A stretch of 64,000 nucleotides of DNA from an uncultured Actinomyces sp. GTDB taxonomy: Bacteria; Actinomycetota; Actinomycetes; Actinomycetales; Actinomycetaceae. Below the pieces are notes generated by a model. That model ran no database searches. It saw only the letters and a list, made by a program, of their open reading frames with translations, and had not been told where the DNA came from. The stretch covers positions 59,974 through 123,973 of the forward strand of contig URAS01000008.1 of the NCBI GenBank assembly GCA_900545825.1, given 5' to 3'. Positions 47,751 through 55,720 of this stretch are shown here, piece by piece. How positions within the stretch are numbered: the first letter of the stretch is position 1; each line of letters begins with the position of its first letter. The translations under genes were made by a program, and so were the position numbers.

Positions 47751-49211
47751 CTAGCTGTCGCTGCGGGCCGCGTCGTGTTCGGCGGCAATCCGCTTGACGC
47801 GCATCCGCAGGAAGATCGCGCCGAGGATCGTCGAGATGAACGTGCCGAGGACGACACCCAGCGACCCGGCCTCGGTCAGCAGCTCGTCGCCGGTGAAGGC
47901 CAGGTGCGACAGCAACAGGGCGACGGTGAAGCCGATACCGGCGACGACCGAGATCGGCATGATGTCGCGCAGGTTGACGCCCTTGCCAAGGTTGAGTGGC
48001 GTGAGGGCGTACATGAATGACACCGACCCGAAGATCCCGATGAACTTGCCGAGCGGCAGCGCGAAGGCGACGGCCAGGGTAACCGGCTGGGTGAGCATCG
48101 CGCCGGCCCCACCGGGGGCGTCGACGATGTTGACGCCCGCGGCGAAGAACGCGAAGATCGGCACGGCCAGGCCGGCCGAGAACGGGTTGATGCTTTCGGC
48201 CAGGTGTTCGGTCATCGTTTCGCGGTCGTTGCCGATGACCTTCGCGGGCACGACCATGCCGAGGAGGACGCCGGCGATCGTCGCGTGGATGCCGGAGCGA
48301 TGCATGAAGTACCAACAGAGGATGCCGAGCGGCAGGAGGACCCACCACTTGGTGATTCCACGGCGGACGACCAGCGAGAACACGACGGCGATGGCCACAG
48401 CGATCGCCAGGTTGAGGAGCAGCGTTGTCAGCGTGCCGTTGGAGTAGAAGCAGGCGATGATGATAATCCCGCCGAGGTCGTCGGCGACGGCCAGGGTGAG
48501 GAGGAACGTTCGGGCCGCCAGCGGCATGCCGCGGCCAAAGATCTGCAAGATCGCGACGGCGAACGCGATGTCCGTCGCCGTGGGGATGGCCCATCCGTGC
48601 CACGCGCCGTCGCCGGTTATTGCCGTGACGATGCAGTAGACGACCGCGGGCCCGGCCATGCCGAACGCCGCGGCGATGATGGGCACGGCCGCCGTCTTGG
48701 GGTCGTGAAGCGAGCCGTTGACGAATTCTTCCTTCAGCTCGAGGCCAACCGCAAAGAAGAAGATGACGAGGATGCCGTCTTGGGCCCAGTGCTGCACCGA
48801 CATGTGGAGGCCCAGCGCGGCGGGGCCGATCTCGGCGTGGGCGAGGGCGAAGTAGGCGTCGCGGATCGGCGAGTTCGCCACGATGAGGGCGATGATCGCC
48901 AGGGCGACAAGGATGAGGCCGGCGATAATATCGTTCGCCAGCGCGCCCTTGATCTTCGCCCACGTCCCCTGGCCCTCGTAGTCCATGGGGGAGTCGGAGT
49001 AGGGGAACGCAATATCTTCGTAGGCGTCCTCGTACGGGGCCTGGAGGTCGCCCGAGGGCGCCTTGCCACGCGCGTACGCCTCGCCGTAGCGTTCCTTAAA
49101 CGCCGCTTCCCGCTGGGCAAGTTTGGGGTCGAGCTCGGCCCGGTGCTTGTCCGCGTGCTCGCTCGTGCGCTCGGGTTCTGGCTCGCGAGATGGGGTTGTC
49201 GACTCGTTCAT
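47751..49211 (-). CDS. nhaA: Na+/H+ antiporter NhaA
   Basis: A 486-aa secondary transporter with about 12 membrane segments from residue ~90 on. The signature ATDIAFAVAIL and LAVADDLGGI with the two ion-binding aspartates is present, as is FFFAVGLELKEEF. About 85 extra hydrophilic, acidic residues at the N-terminus and a basic tail (MRVKRIAAEHDAARSD) extend it beyond the ~390 residues of E. coli NhaA. It exports Na+ in exchange for protons; the N-terminal extension has no recognised domain. Confidence 0.95.
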   Translation of the reverse strand: MNESTTPSREPEPERTSEHADKHRAELDPKLAQREAAFKERYGEAYARGKAPSGDLQAPYEDAYEDIAFPYSDSPMDYEGQGTWAKIKGALANDIIAGLILVALAIIALIVANSPIRDAYFALAHAEIGPAALGLHMSVQHWAQDGILVIFFFAVGLELKEEFVNGSLHDPKTAAVPIIAAAFGMAGPAVVYCIVTAITGDGAWHGWAIPTATDIAFAVAILQIFGRGMPLAARTFLLTLAVADDLGGIIIIACFYSNGTLTTLLLNLAIAVAIAVVFSLVVRRGITKWWVLLPLGILCWYFMHRSGIHATIAGVLLGMVVPAKVIGNDRETMTEHLAESINPFSAGLAVPIFAFFAAGVNIVDAPGGAGAMLTQPVTLAVAFALPLGKFIGIFGSVSFMYALTPLNLGKGVNLRDIMPISVVAGIGFTVALLLSHLAFTGDELLTEAGSLGVVLGTFISTILGAIFLRMRVKRIAAEHDAARSDS

Positions 49212-49292
49212 ACCCGCAGTCTAGCGGCCTAAGGGAAAGCGGGCCCGATCTAGTTTGCGAAGCGGGACTGGGGTGCGCGATAGTGGGAGGGC

Positions 49293-49366
49293 GCCCCCAT
49301 AGCCCAATTGGCAGAGGCAACCGACTTAAAATCGGTCAAGTGTCGGTTCGAGCCCGACTGGGGGCA
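49293..49366 (+). tRNA. tRNA with UAA anticodon, short variable arm (tRNA-Leu?)
   Basis: A 74-nt cloverleaf: acceptor GCCCCCA (49293-49299) with TGGGGGC (49359-49365), anticodon stem ACCGA/TCGGT with loop CTTAAAA (anticodon TAA, leucine UUA codon), variable loop CAAGT of only five bases, T-arm GTCGG-TTCGAGC-CCGAC, discriminator A (49366). Normal bacterial tRNA-Leu has a long class II variable arm, which is missing here. A TTGCGA-N18-GATAGT promoter lies just upstream. Annotation pipelines would call tRNA-Leu. Confidence 0.85.
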
Positions 49367-49439
49367 CTCAGGTGATTATCAGACGCTTTCGTTACACTTT
49401 TGTCGTCAGGTTCGTGACCAGTCGAGTGAAAGGCCACGT

Positions 49440-50336
49440 ATGTCTAATCCGGTGATGAACGACATCGATAAGGAAGTCCGCAAGACGCCTGCGGGTTATC
49501 CCACCATGCCGGGGTATCGCCCCGCGGGGCAGGGGACCGCTCCCATGCCGACCTACCCGCCCGTCAATCAGGAACAGTATCCGGGAACGTACGACGTTAG
49601 CCAGTTCGAGCAGGCCTACGCCGGCCCGTCGGCCGAGGCTGTCGACCGGGGACAGGTGACCTTCGATGACATCATCGTCCGCACGGGCATGATGTTCGGC
49701 GTCCTCCTCGTCGCCGCGGTCGCGGGGTGGGTGGCCACCGCCGCCAACCAGGGCTTGGGCGTCACGCTCATGGGTGTCGGCATGATCGTCGGCCTCATCC
49801 TCGTCATCGTCAACAGCGTGAAGAAGGAGCCGTCGCCTCCCCTCATGATGGCCTACGCGGCGGCCGAGGGCCTCGTGTTGGGTGCCCTGTCGGCGTTCCT
49901 CGAGGCCGTCTATCCGGGGATCGTCGTCCAGGCCGTCCTCGCGACGTTCGTCGTCTTCGCTGTCACGCTCGTGCTCTACCGCATGAAGGTCTTGCGCTCG
50001 TCGCCCAAGATGCAGCGGGTCCTGATGCTCGGCCTCATCAGCTTGCTCGTCTACTACGGCATCAGCATGCTGCTGCAGGCGGCCCACGTCATCTCGTCGC
50101 CGCTGGGCACCGTCACCGTGTTCGGGATTCCGCTGGGGATCCTCGTCGGCCTCATCGCGGTCGTCCTCGCCGTCATGTCCCTCGTGTCGGACTTCGACGT
50201 CGCCGAACGCTGCGTGGCCGCGGGCATGCCGCGCTCGATCGCGTGGTCGTGTGCCTTTGGCCTCATTGTCACTCTCGTCTGGCTCTACACCGAGATTCTG
50301 CGGATCCTCCAGTACCTGAGGATCTTCTCGAATTAG
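49440..50336 (+). CDS. Bax inhibitor-1 / YccA family membrane protein
   Basis: A 298-aa protein with a ~80-residue Pro/Tyr-rich hydrophilic N-terminus followed by seven membrane segments, the fold of BI-1/TMBIM/YccA proteins. The first-segment start FDDIIVRTGMMF and the late SDFDVAERCVAAGMPRS with paired Asp residues fit the family's pH-sensitive calcium-leak channel site. In bacteria, roles range from ion leak to FtsH modulation. ATG 49440 with AAAGG; the earlier open frame overlaps the tRNA. Confidence 0.88.
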   Translation: MSNPVMNDIDKEVRKTPAGYPTMPGYRPAGQGTAPMPTYPPVNQEQYPGTYDVSQFEQAYAGPSAEAVDRGQVTFDDIIVRTGMMFGVLLVAAVAGWVATAANQGLGVTLMGVGMIVGLILVIVNSVKKEPSPPLMMAYAAAEGLVLGALSAFLEAVYPGIVVQAVLATFVVFAVTLVLYRMKVLRSSPKMQRVLMLGLISLLVYYGISMLLQAAHVISSPLGTVTVFGIPLGILVGLIAVVLAVMSLVSDFDVAERCVAAGMPRSIAWSCAFGLIVTLVWLYTEILRILQYLRIFSN

Positions 50337-50352
50337 TTCGGGGCAAGACGCA

Positions 50353-50394
50353 ACGGGCGGGCCTGCGGTTTAATAGAGCCGCAGGCCCGCCCGT
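50353..50394. terminator. Terminator after the Bax1-I gene
   Basis: A perfect 16-bp stem ACGGGCGGGCCTGCGG (50353-50368) with 50379-50394 around a 10-nt loop, with no T-run. The GNAT gene starts 21 bases later. Confidence 0.85.
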
Positions 50395-50414
50395 CTCACA
50401 GAAAAGGGATCCTT

Positions 50415-50915
50415 ATGAGTGTCATCGTGCGCAAGCCGAGTCTGACCGACGCGGCTGGGGCCGGCATGGCGCACGCACTGATCGAGCGGCAGCAGTTTGC
50501 CGGACGCGTCCCCGACGACTACTGGGCGACGCACACCGAAGAAACGGCGATGCAGTACTGGCACGACATCTTCGGCACCCGCGTTCAGGGGCGTCGCATC
50601 GCCCTGGGGGTCACCCAGCGTCGGGTCGTCGCCATGTGTGGGATCCACGACTCCGGCTCGACGGACCGCTCCGGCGCCCTGCCGGCGCGTAGCCGCGAGA
50701 TCTTCTACTTCGCGGCGCTTAGCGAATACGCCGACCCGGACGTCCTCCAGCGGATGTTCGACTTCGTCTTGCCGACGATCGCGCCGTGCCAGTGCTGGGT
50801 GTGGCGGGAAGACCAGGTCATGCGGCGTTTCCTCCGCATGAATGGCTTCACGCTCGACGGCCTGACGACGGTCGACCCGGCCTCGGGCCTCGAATACTCG
50901 CGTCTGGTCCGCTAG
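50415..50915 (+). CDS. GNAT-family N-acetyltransferase (probable)
   Basis: A 166-aa protein with the GNAT-like outline: an N-terminal VRKPSLTDAAGAG segment, a central beta-sheet block (RIALGVTQRRVVAMCGIHDSG) and a C-terminal MRRFLRMNGFTLDGLT resembling the helix/strand after the acetyl-CoA site. The usual Q/RxxGxG/A pyrophosphate loop is not obvious, so the assignment is moderate. ATG follows AAGGGATCC. It converges with msrA, stop codons nine bases apart. Confidence 0.6.
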   Translation: MSVIVRKPSLTDAAGAGMAHALIERQQFAGRVPDDYWATHTEETAMQYWHDIFGTRVQGRRIALGVTQRRVVAMCGIHDSGSTDRSGALPARSREIFYFAALSEYADPDVLQRMFDFVLPTIAPCQCWVWREDQVMRRFLRMNGFTLDGLTTVDPASGLEYSRLVR

Positions 50916-50924
50916 GGCGGCCGG

Positions 50925-51530
50925 TCAGCGCCTGGCGGGCGGCATCGGGCAGGAAACCCCCGTGCCACCCAGCCCGCAGTACCCGTCGGGGTTCTTTGCC
51001 AAGTACTGCTGGTGGTAATCCTCGGCCAGCCAGAACATCCGGGTGGGATCCACCGGGGCGACCTCGGTGGTGACGGGGCCGAAGCCCTGTGCAGCCAGCG
51101 CCTCGCCGTAGGCGTCGCGAATGGCGCAGGCGACCTCTAAGTCCTTCGTGCTCGACGGGAAAATCACCGAGCGGTACTGCTCGCCGACGTCGTTGCCCTG
51201 GCGCATGCCCTGCGTCGGGTCGTGGTTGTCGAAGAACGCCCGCAGGATGTCGGCCAGACCGGTCTGTGCGGGGTCGAAAACGACCCGCACGGTTTCGGCG
51301 TGCCCGGTGCGGCCGCCGCATACCTCGCGGTAGCTGGGGTATTCGGCGTCGCCGCCCTCGTACCCGACGGCGGTTGTCCAGATTCCGGGCAGCGACCACA
51401 TGAGACGTTCGGCACCCCAGAAACACCCCATGGCGAGGTCGATAACCCGCATCGAATCGGGGACGGGCTCCGTGATCGAGTGTGGCAGGACAACGTGCGG
51501 GCCCACGAGCCCGTAATCCGTCTGGGGCAT
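50925..51530 (-). CDS. msrA: Peptide methionine sulfoxide reductase A
   Basis: Repairs oxidised methionine (S-sulfoxide) in proteins. The catalytic Cys is C36 in GCFWGAE, followed by VGYEGGDAEYPSY, TGHAETVRVVFDP, FFDNHDPTQG and a late YCGLGGTGVSCP with the resolving cysteines. At 201 aa it is full length. ATG preceded by AAGGAG. It is divergent from the AI-2E permease gene. Confidence 0.97.
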   Translation of the reverse strand: MPQTDYGLVGPHVVLPHSITEPVPDSMRVIDLAMGCFWGAERLMWSLPGIWTTAVGYEGGDAEYPSYREVCGGRTGHAETVRVVFDPAQTGLADILRAFFDNHDPTQGMRQGNDVGEQYRSVIFPSSTKDLEVACAIRDAYGEALAAQGFGPVTTEVAPVDPTRMFWLAEDYHQQYLAKNPDGYCGLGGTGVSCPMPPARR

Positions 51531-51642
51531 GATTTCTCCTTCGTTAGTTCCTCTAGAGTGCCACGAAACGTGGGTGGTGGCCCAGGGGGAGCGGGGGAGC
51601 CCACTAAGCTGGAAGGCAAGACTAAGAGAGGAGAAGACGCTA

Positions 51643-53202
51643 ATGCCCAGTGCACCGCGTGTTCGCCGCGGCATGAAACAGTTCGTCGATCGGATTGTTT
51701 CGGAACGCCACCAGGCCAAAGACGTCGAGGCCGCCGACGCTCTCATCGAGAACGAGCCCGCAGACCACGGCGCGGCCAAAGACTCGGTCCCCTGGACCCT
51801 GCAGGTCGCCGCAGCGTGGGCCTGGCGGCTCCTGCTGCTCGGAGCCGCGTTGGCCAGCGTGTGCTACATCATCTATCGGATCCAAATCGTTATCATCCCG
51901 GCGCTTATCGCCATTCTTCTTACCGTCATGCTTGAGCCGCTCATGCGGGTGTTCGTCAAGTACTGCCGGTTCCCCAAGTCGCTGGCCGCCGCGGTGTCGC
52001 TGATCCTCGGCATGGTCGTCGTCTTCGGCTTGTCCGGGATCGCGTCCAGCCAGATCATCAATAACATCCCCGAACTGTTGCAGTCGGCGAGGGGCGGTAT
52101 CGATCAGGGCGTCAAGTGGATCATCAACGAGAGCCCCGTCAAGCTCGAGTCCAGCGCGGTCCAGCAGGCGTGGAACGAAACGCAAAGCCAGCTGACCTCG
52201 TGGTTCGAGGACAACTCGTCGCGTGTCGCCTCGGGTGCCGTTGGCGTCGTCTCGTCGGCGACGACGATCCTCACGTCCACGCTGGTGTGCCTGTTCTGCA
52301 GCTTCTTCTTCCTCAAGGACGGCCGCAAGATGTGGCAGTGGGGACTTCGGCTACTGCCGGCCGAGGCCAGGTCGCCGCTCAACGAGGCCGCGATCCGCGG
52401 CTGGGTGACGCTGGGGTCGTACGTGCGTACCCAGATGCTTGTCGCCGCGATCGATGCGGTCGGCATCGGAATTGGCGCGTTCTTCCTTAAGGTGCCGATG
52501 GCGTTGCCGATCGCCGTCCTCGTCTTCTTCGCGTCGTTCGTTCCGATCGTCGGTGCCGTGACGACGGGGACAATCGCGGTCGCCATCGCCATGGTCACGC
52601 AGGGGCCGGGCACGGCGATTGCCATGCTCCTCGTCATCTTGGCGGTCCAGCAGCTCGAGTCGAACGTCCTCCAGCCGTTCCTCATGTCGTCGGCCGTGAG
52701 CCTTCACCCCGTCGCCGTCTTGCTGGTCGTCTCGGCGGGCGGCTACATCGCGGGCATCGTTGGCGCCGTGTTCGCCGTCCCGCTCGTCGCGTTTTGCAAC
52801 ACGACGATCCTCTACCTCAAGGGCTACGACCAGTTCCTCCGGCTCCAATACGACGTCGACCGTCCGGGTGGTCCTCCGGGCTCGCTGGCGAAAGAGATGG
52901 TCGAGGCGTCGCGTCCCAGCAACGAGAACATCGCCTCGGCCCTCAAGGCCCGCGAGGTGGCCCGCGCCAACGGGACGATCGCCGACGCCGAGGACGCCAA
53001 GGTCCAGGCCGGCAAGACCCAGAAGGAAGTCCAAGACACCCTCGCCGAGTTGAACGAGGACGTCAGCACGCACCGCATCCCGTCGGTTGCTAGGCCGCTG
53101 CCGGATCAGGAGGAGGCGGCCCGCGAGGGCGCCAAACTTGCCGAGGATCCCCCGACCAGCGTCGAGGACCTCGAAGACGAGGAGGACGGCGACGACACAT
53201 AG
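51643..53202 (+). CDS. AI-2E family (PerM-like) transporter
   Basis: A 519-aa permease with about eight membrane segments between residues ~50 and 400, including the family block FVPIVGAVTTGTIAVAI and QQLESNVLQPFLMS. A long hydrophilic, acidic tail (about 400-519) follows and is rich in Glu, Ala and Lys. The family moves varied small molecules or ions (AI-2, Na+/H+); the substrate here is unknown. ATG follows GAGGAGA. A terminator follows, shared with convergent greA. Confidence 0.88.
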   Translation: MPSAPRVRRGMKQFVDRIVSERHQAKDVEAADALIENEPADHGAAKDSVPWTLQVAAAWAWRLLLLGAALASVCYIIYRIQIVIIPALIAILLTVMLEPLMRVFVKYCRFPKSLAAAVSLILGMVVVFGLSGIASSQIINNIPELLQSARGGIDQGVKWIINESPVKLESSAVQQAWNETQSQLTSWFEDNSSRVASGAVGVVSSATTILTSTLVCLFCSFFFLKDGRKMWQWGLRLLPAEARSPLNEAAIRGWVTLGSYVRTQMLVAAIDAVGIGIGAFFLKVPMALPIAVLVFFASFVPIVGAVTTGTIAVAIAMVTQGPGTAIAMLLVILAVQQLESNVLQPFLMSSAVSLHPVAVLLVVSAGGYIAGIVGAVFAVPLVAFCNTTILYLKGYDQFLRLQYDVDRPGGPPGSLAKEMVEASRPSNENIASALKAREVARANGTIADAEDAKVQAGKTQKEVQDTLAELNEDVSTHRIPSVARPLPDQEEAAREGAKLAEDPPTSVEDLEDEEDGDDT

Positions 53203-53221
53203 CGTCGGTCCCACCGCCTAA

Positions 53222-53256
53222 ACGAAGGGCCCCGCCTCAGTGGCGGGGCCCTTCGT
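53222..53256. terminator. Bidirectional terminator between the AI-2E permease gene and greA
   Basis: A perfect 15-bp stem ACGAAGGGCCCCGCC (53222-53236) with 53242-53256, loop TCAGT, between convergent genes. Confidence 0.92.
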
Positions 53257-53270
53257 CTGTGAGAAATCGG

Positions 53271-53750
53271 CTAGCCCTGGTAGGGCTTGGCGTCGGTGAT
53301 GGTCACCGTGATCTGCTTGCCGTTCGGCGCCTCGTAGGCGACCTCGTCGCCCACCTTGTGGTTGAGGATCGCCTTGCCCAGCGGGGCGTCGGGCGAGAAG
53401 ACCTCGATGTCGAGGCCGACGCCGGCCTCGCGCGTCCCCATGAGGAACGTCTTTTCGCGGCCCGCGACCACAGCGGTGACGACCATGCCGGGCTCGACGA
53501 TGCCGTTGTCCTTCGGCGTCTCGCCGACCTGGGCGTTCTCGAGCAGGCCCTCAAGCTGCTGGATGCGGGTCTCGTTCCAGGACTGCTGTTCGCGCGCGGC
53601 GTGGTAGCCACCGTTTTCCTTGAGGTCGCCCTCCTGGCGGGCCTCATCGATGCGTTTGGCGATGGCGGGGCGCTCGACTTCGACGAGGTTCTTCAGCTCG
53701 GCCTGCAAACGGTCGTAGGCCTCTTGCGTGAGCCATGTCGTTTCAGCCAT
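53271..53750 (-). CDS. greA: Transcription elongation factor GreA
   Basis: Rescues backtracked RNA polymerase by stimulating transcript cleavage. A 159-aa protein with the N-terminal coiled coil (about 1-75; RIDEARQEGDLKENGGY carries the acidic tip Asp/Glu) and a C-terminal FKBP-like domain. ATG preceded by AGGAGG. Position next to hemolysin III and uppS matches mycobacteria. Confidence 0.97.
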   Translation of the reverse strand: MAETTWLTQEAYDRLQAELKNLVEVERPAIAKRIDEARQEGDLKENGGYHAAREQQSWNETRIQQLEGLLENAQVGETPKDNGIVEPGMVVTAVVAGREKTFLMGTREAGVGLDIEVFSPDAPLGKAILNHKVGDEVAYEAPNGKQITVTITDAKPYQG

Positions 53751-53775
53751 ATGGCCTCCTTTGGTTAACGAAAAG

Positions 53776-53802
53776 GGCACCGCGGGGTGTCCCCGCGGTG
53801 CC
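53776..53802 (-). terminator. Hairpin after the hemolysin III gene
   Basis: GGCACCGCGGGG and its perfect complement are separated by TGT; a 12-bp stem between hemolysin III and greA, which run in the same direction, so it probably ends the hemolysin III transcript. Confidence 0.75.
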
Positions 53803-53845
53803 GGACGTCGCCACTATAGCAGCGCGATAGGGGCTCGTGCCCGTT

Positions 53846-54541
53846 TTAGTGGTGGCCGAGAACAGCGAAATACGCGGCGATCGCGCAGCACACCCAGCCG
53901 GCGACGGTCCCCAGGTGGAAGATCTCGTGGAAGCCAAAGACTTTCGGCCACGGGTCGGGCTTCTTGAAGCCATAGACGATGGCACCCAGGGTGTAGCAGA
54001 GGCCCCCGGCGATGAGCAGCCACATGACGACCCACCCGGCGTTGGCGACAAACTGGGGCATGTAGAAGACGGCCATCCACCCCAAGACGATGTAGATCGG
54101 CACATAGAGCCAGCGGGGCGCATTCGGCCAGCCAATCGACAGGATAATCCCCAGGGCGGCGCCCACCCAGATGACGGTGAGAAGGACGCGGGCCGAGTGT
54201 GGATCGAGGATCCCGATCGATATGGGCGTGTAGGTGCCGGCGATCAGCAAAAAGATGTTCGAGTGATCGCACCGACGCAAGATGCCGTGGATCGTCTCGT
54301 TCCACGGCAGTCGGTGGTAGAGCGCCGAGATCCCGAAGAGCAACAGCGAGCAGGCGAGGAAGATCGCGGACGCCCACCGCGTCGATGTGTCCGGGGCCAA
54401 ACACGTGAGGACGATTGACGCGGCGAGCGCCAGCGGTGTCGCGCCCAGGTGGATCCAGCCGCGCAACAGCGGCTTGGGGACGCTGGGGCGCTGAAAGAGC
54501 CTGTGTCGGCTGGTCGGTTGTGAGGTGGCTGATTCCATCAT
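53846..54541 (-). CDS. Hemolysin III / PAQR family membrane protein
   Basis: A 231-aa seven-segment protein of the TrhA/hemolysin III (PAQR) family. The conserved SALYHRLPW with RRCDHSNIFLLIAGTYTP and the late FGFHEIFHLGTVAGW provide the His/Asp/Ser residues that bind zinc in this fold. Bacterial members affect membrane lipid balance. It is divergent from uppS; between them lie two tandem TACG-N4-CGTA sites. Confidence 0.93.
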   Translation of the reverse strand: MMESATSQPTSRHRLFQRPSVPKPLLRGWIHLGATPLALAASIVLTCLAPDTSTRWASAIFLACSLLLFGISALYHRLPWNETIHGILRRCDHSNIFLLIAGTYTPISIGILDPHSARVLLTVIWVGAALGIILSIGWPNAPRWLYVPIYIVLGWMAVFYMPQFVANAGWVVMWLLIAGGLCYTLGAIVYGFKKPDPWPKVFGFHEIFHLGTVAGWVCCAIAAYFAVLGHH

Positions 54542-54561
54542 CTGACCCTTCCGTCATTTCC

Positions 54562-54591
54562 TTACGGTCGCGTAGGTTACGGTATCGTAGG
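54562..54591. promoter_or_regulatory. Tandem TACG-N4-CGTA operators between hemolysin III and uppS
   Basis: Two 15-bp direct repeats, TTACGGTCGCGTAGG and TTACGGTATCGTAGG, lie end to end. Each contains TACG-N4-CGTA, an inverted repeat, so two dimer sites are spaced 15 bp apart, 20 bases from the hemolysin III start. This suits a TetR-type repressor. The regulator is not identified. Confidence 0.6.
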
Positions 54592-54709
54592 GTAGCGGAG
54601 GCGTCAACCGATAGCGAGTTGCCAGCGGCGTGTCAGGGTATTTTCATGGTCGACCTTGTAGCCTGAGGGGTATCGGGCGGAATGGCCGCCCATGTCCCAA
54701 GGAGTTTCG

Positions 54710-55477
54710 GTGCCCGCTTCATCGCCGACCGTCTTGTATCAGGTATACGAGCATCGCCTGGTGCGTGAACTCGATCCTGCACGCCTGCCGCGGCACATCG
54801 GCGTCATCCTCGACGGGAATCGGCGGTGGGCCAAGTCGGTGGGTGCTGTGCCCGCCCAGGGACACAAGCGTGGCGCCGACAAGGTCAGCGAGTTCCTCAC
54901 GTGGGCGGACGAGGTCGGTACTCAGGTCGTCACGCTGTGGATGCTCTCGACCGACAACCTCAAGCGCGAGGCGGCCGAGCTCGACGCCCTCATGGAGATC
55001 ATCTGCCAGGCCGTCGACACACTGGCGGAATCCGGTCGTTGGCACCTGCGGATCGTCGGCGATCGTTCGCTGCTGCCCGACTGGGTACGCGATCGCCTAG
55101 GAGCCGCCGAGGCACGAACCGAGTCGATTGACGGCATGGACGTCAACGTGGCCGTCGGCTACGGCGGGCGCGAAGAGATCGCCGACGCCGTCCGCGACCT
55201 GCTGCGTGAGCGTGCCGCACAGGGCCACACCCTCGAAGAGGTCGCCAACACCCTGTCGGTCGCCGACATTACGGCGCACCTGTATACGGCGGGGCAACCA
55301 GACCCCGACCTCGTCATTCGTACGTCGGGCGAGCAGCGCCTGTCGGGCTTCCTCCTGTGGCAGTCGGCGCACTCCGAATACTATTTCTGCGAGGCCTACT
55401 GGCCCGATTTCCGGCGCGTCGACTTCCTGCGGGCGTTGCGTGACTACTCTCAGCGCGAGCGTCGCATGGGCAAGTAA
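54710..55477 (+). CDS. uppS: Cis-prenyltransferase (short-chain/decaprenyl diphosphate synthase type)
   Basis: A 255-aa isoprenyl diphosphate synthase. GVILDGNRRWAKS, with catalytic D35, GHKRGADK and a late RTSGEQRLSGFLLWQSAHSE are the family blocks. The DGNRRWA form is the one seen in the mycobacterial Z-farnesyl diphosphate synthase Rv1086, which makes the primer for decaprenyl phosphate, so that role is likely but not proven. The start was set at GTG 54710, five bases after AAGGAG; an ATG at 54692 is in frame. It converges on xseB with three bases between stops. Confidence 0.92.
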   Translation: MPASSPTVLYQVYEHRLVRELDPARLPRHIGVILDGNRRWAKSVGAVPAQGHKRGADKVSEFLTWADEVGTQVVTLWMLSTDNLKREAAELDALMEIICQAVDTLAESGRWHLRIVGDRSLLPDWVRDRLGAAEARTESIDGMDVNVAVGYGGREEIADAVRDLLRERAAQGHTLEEVANTLSVADITAHLYTAGQPDPDLVIRTSGEQRLSGFLLWQSAHSEYYFCEAYWPDFRRVDFLRALRDYSQRERRMGK

Positions 55478-55480
55478 CGC

Positions 55481-55708
55481 CTAGGCGTCGTCCCCATCCC
55501 GGGCGACGGCCTGGTCGATGCGGTGCTGGGCAGAATCGAGGATCTGCTGGCAGCGATTCGCCAGCTCCTCGCCGCGCTCCCACATCTCCATGGCGGCCTC
55601 AAGCGGGGCCTGTCCGCCCTCGAGGCTCTGGACGGTCTTGACCAGCTCGGCGCGGGCCTCTTCGTATGACAGCTCCTCGACGGGCCGGACGGTGGGGTTG
55701 TCAGCCAT
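55481..55708 (-). CDS. xseB: Exodeoxyribonuclease VII small subunit
   Basis: A 75-aa helical protein: LSYEEARAELVKTVQSLEGG then LEAAMEMWERGEELANRCQQ, the typical XseB coiled-coil hairpin that binds the large subunit. It lies 12 bases downstream of xseA on the same strand. ATG preceded by AAGGA. Confidence 0.95.
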   Translation of the reverse strand: MADNPTVRPVEELSYEEARAELVKTVQSLEGGQAPLEAAMEMWERGEELANRCQQILDSAQHRIDQAVARDGDDA

Positions 55709-55720
55709 GATGGATCCTTC

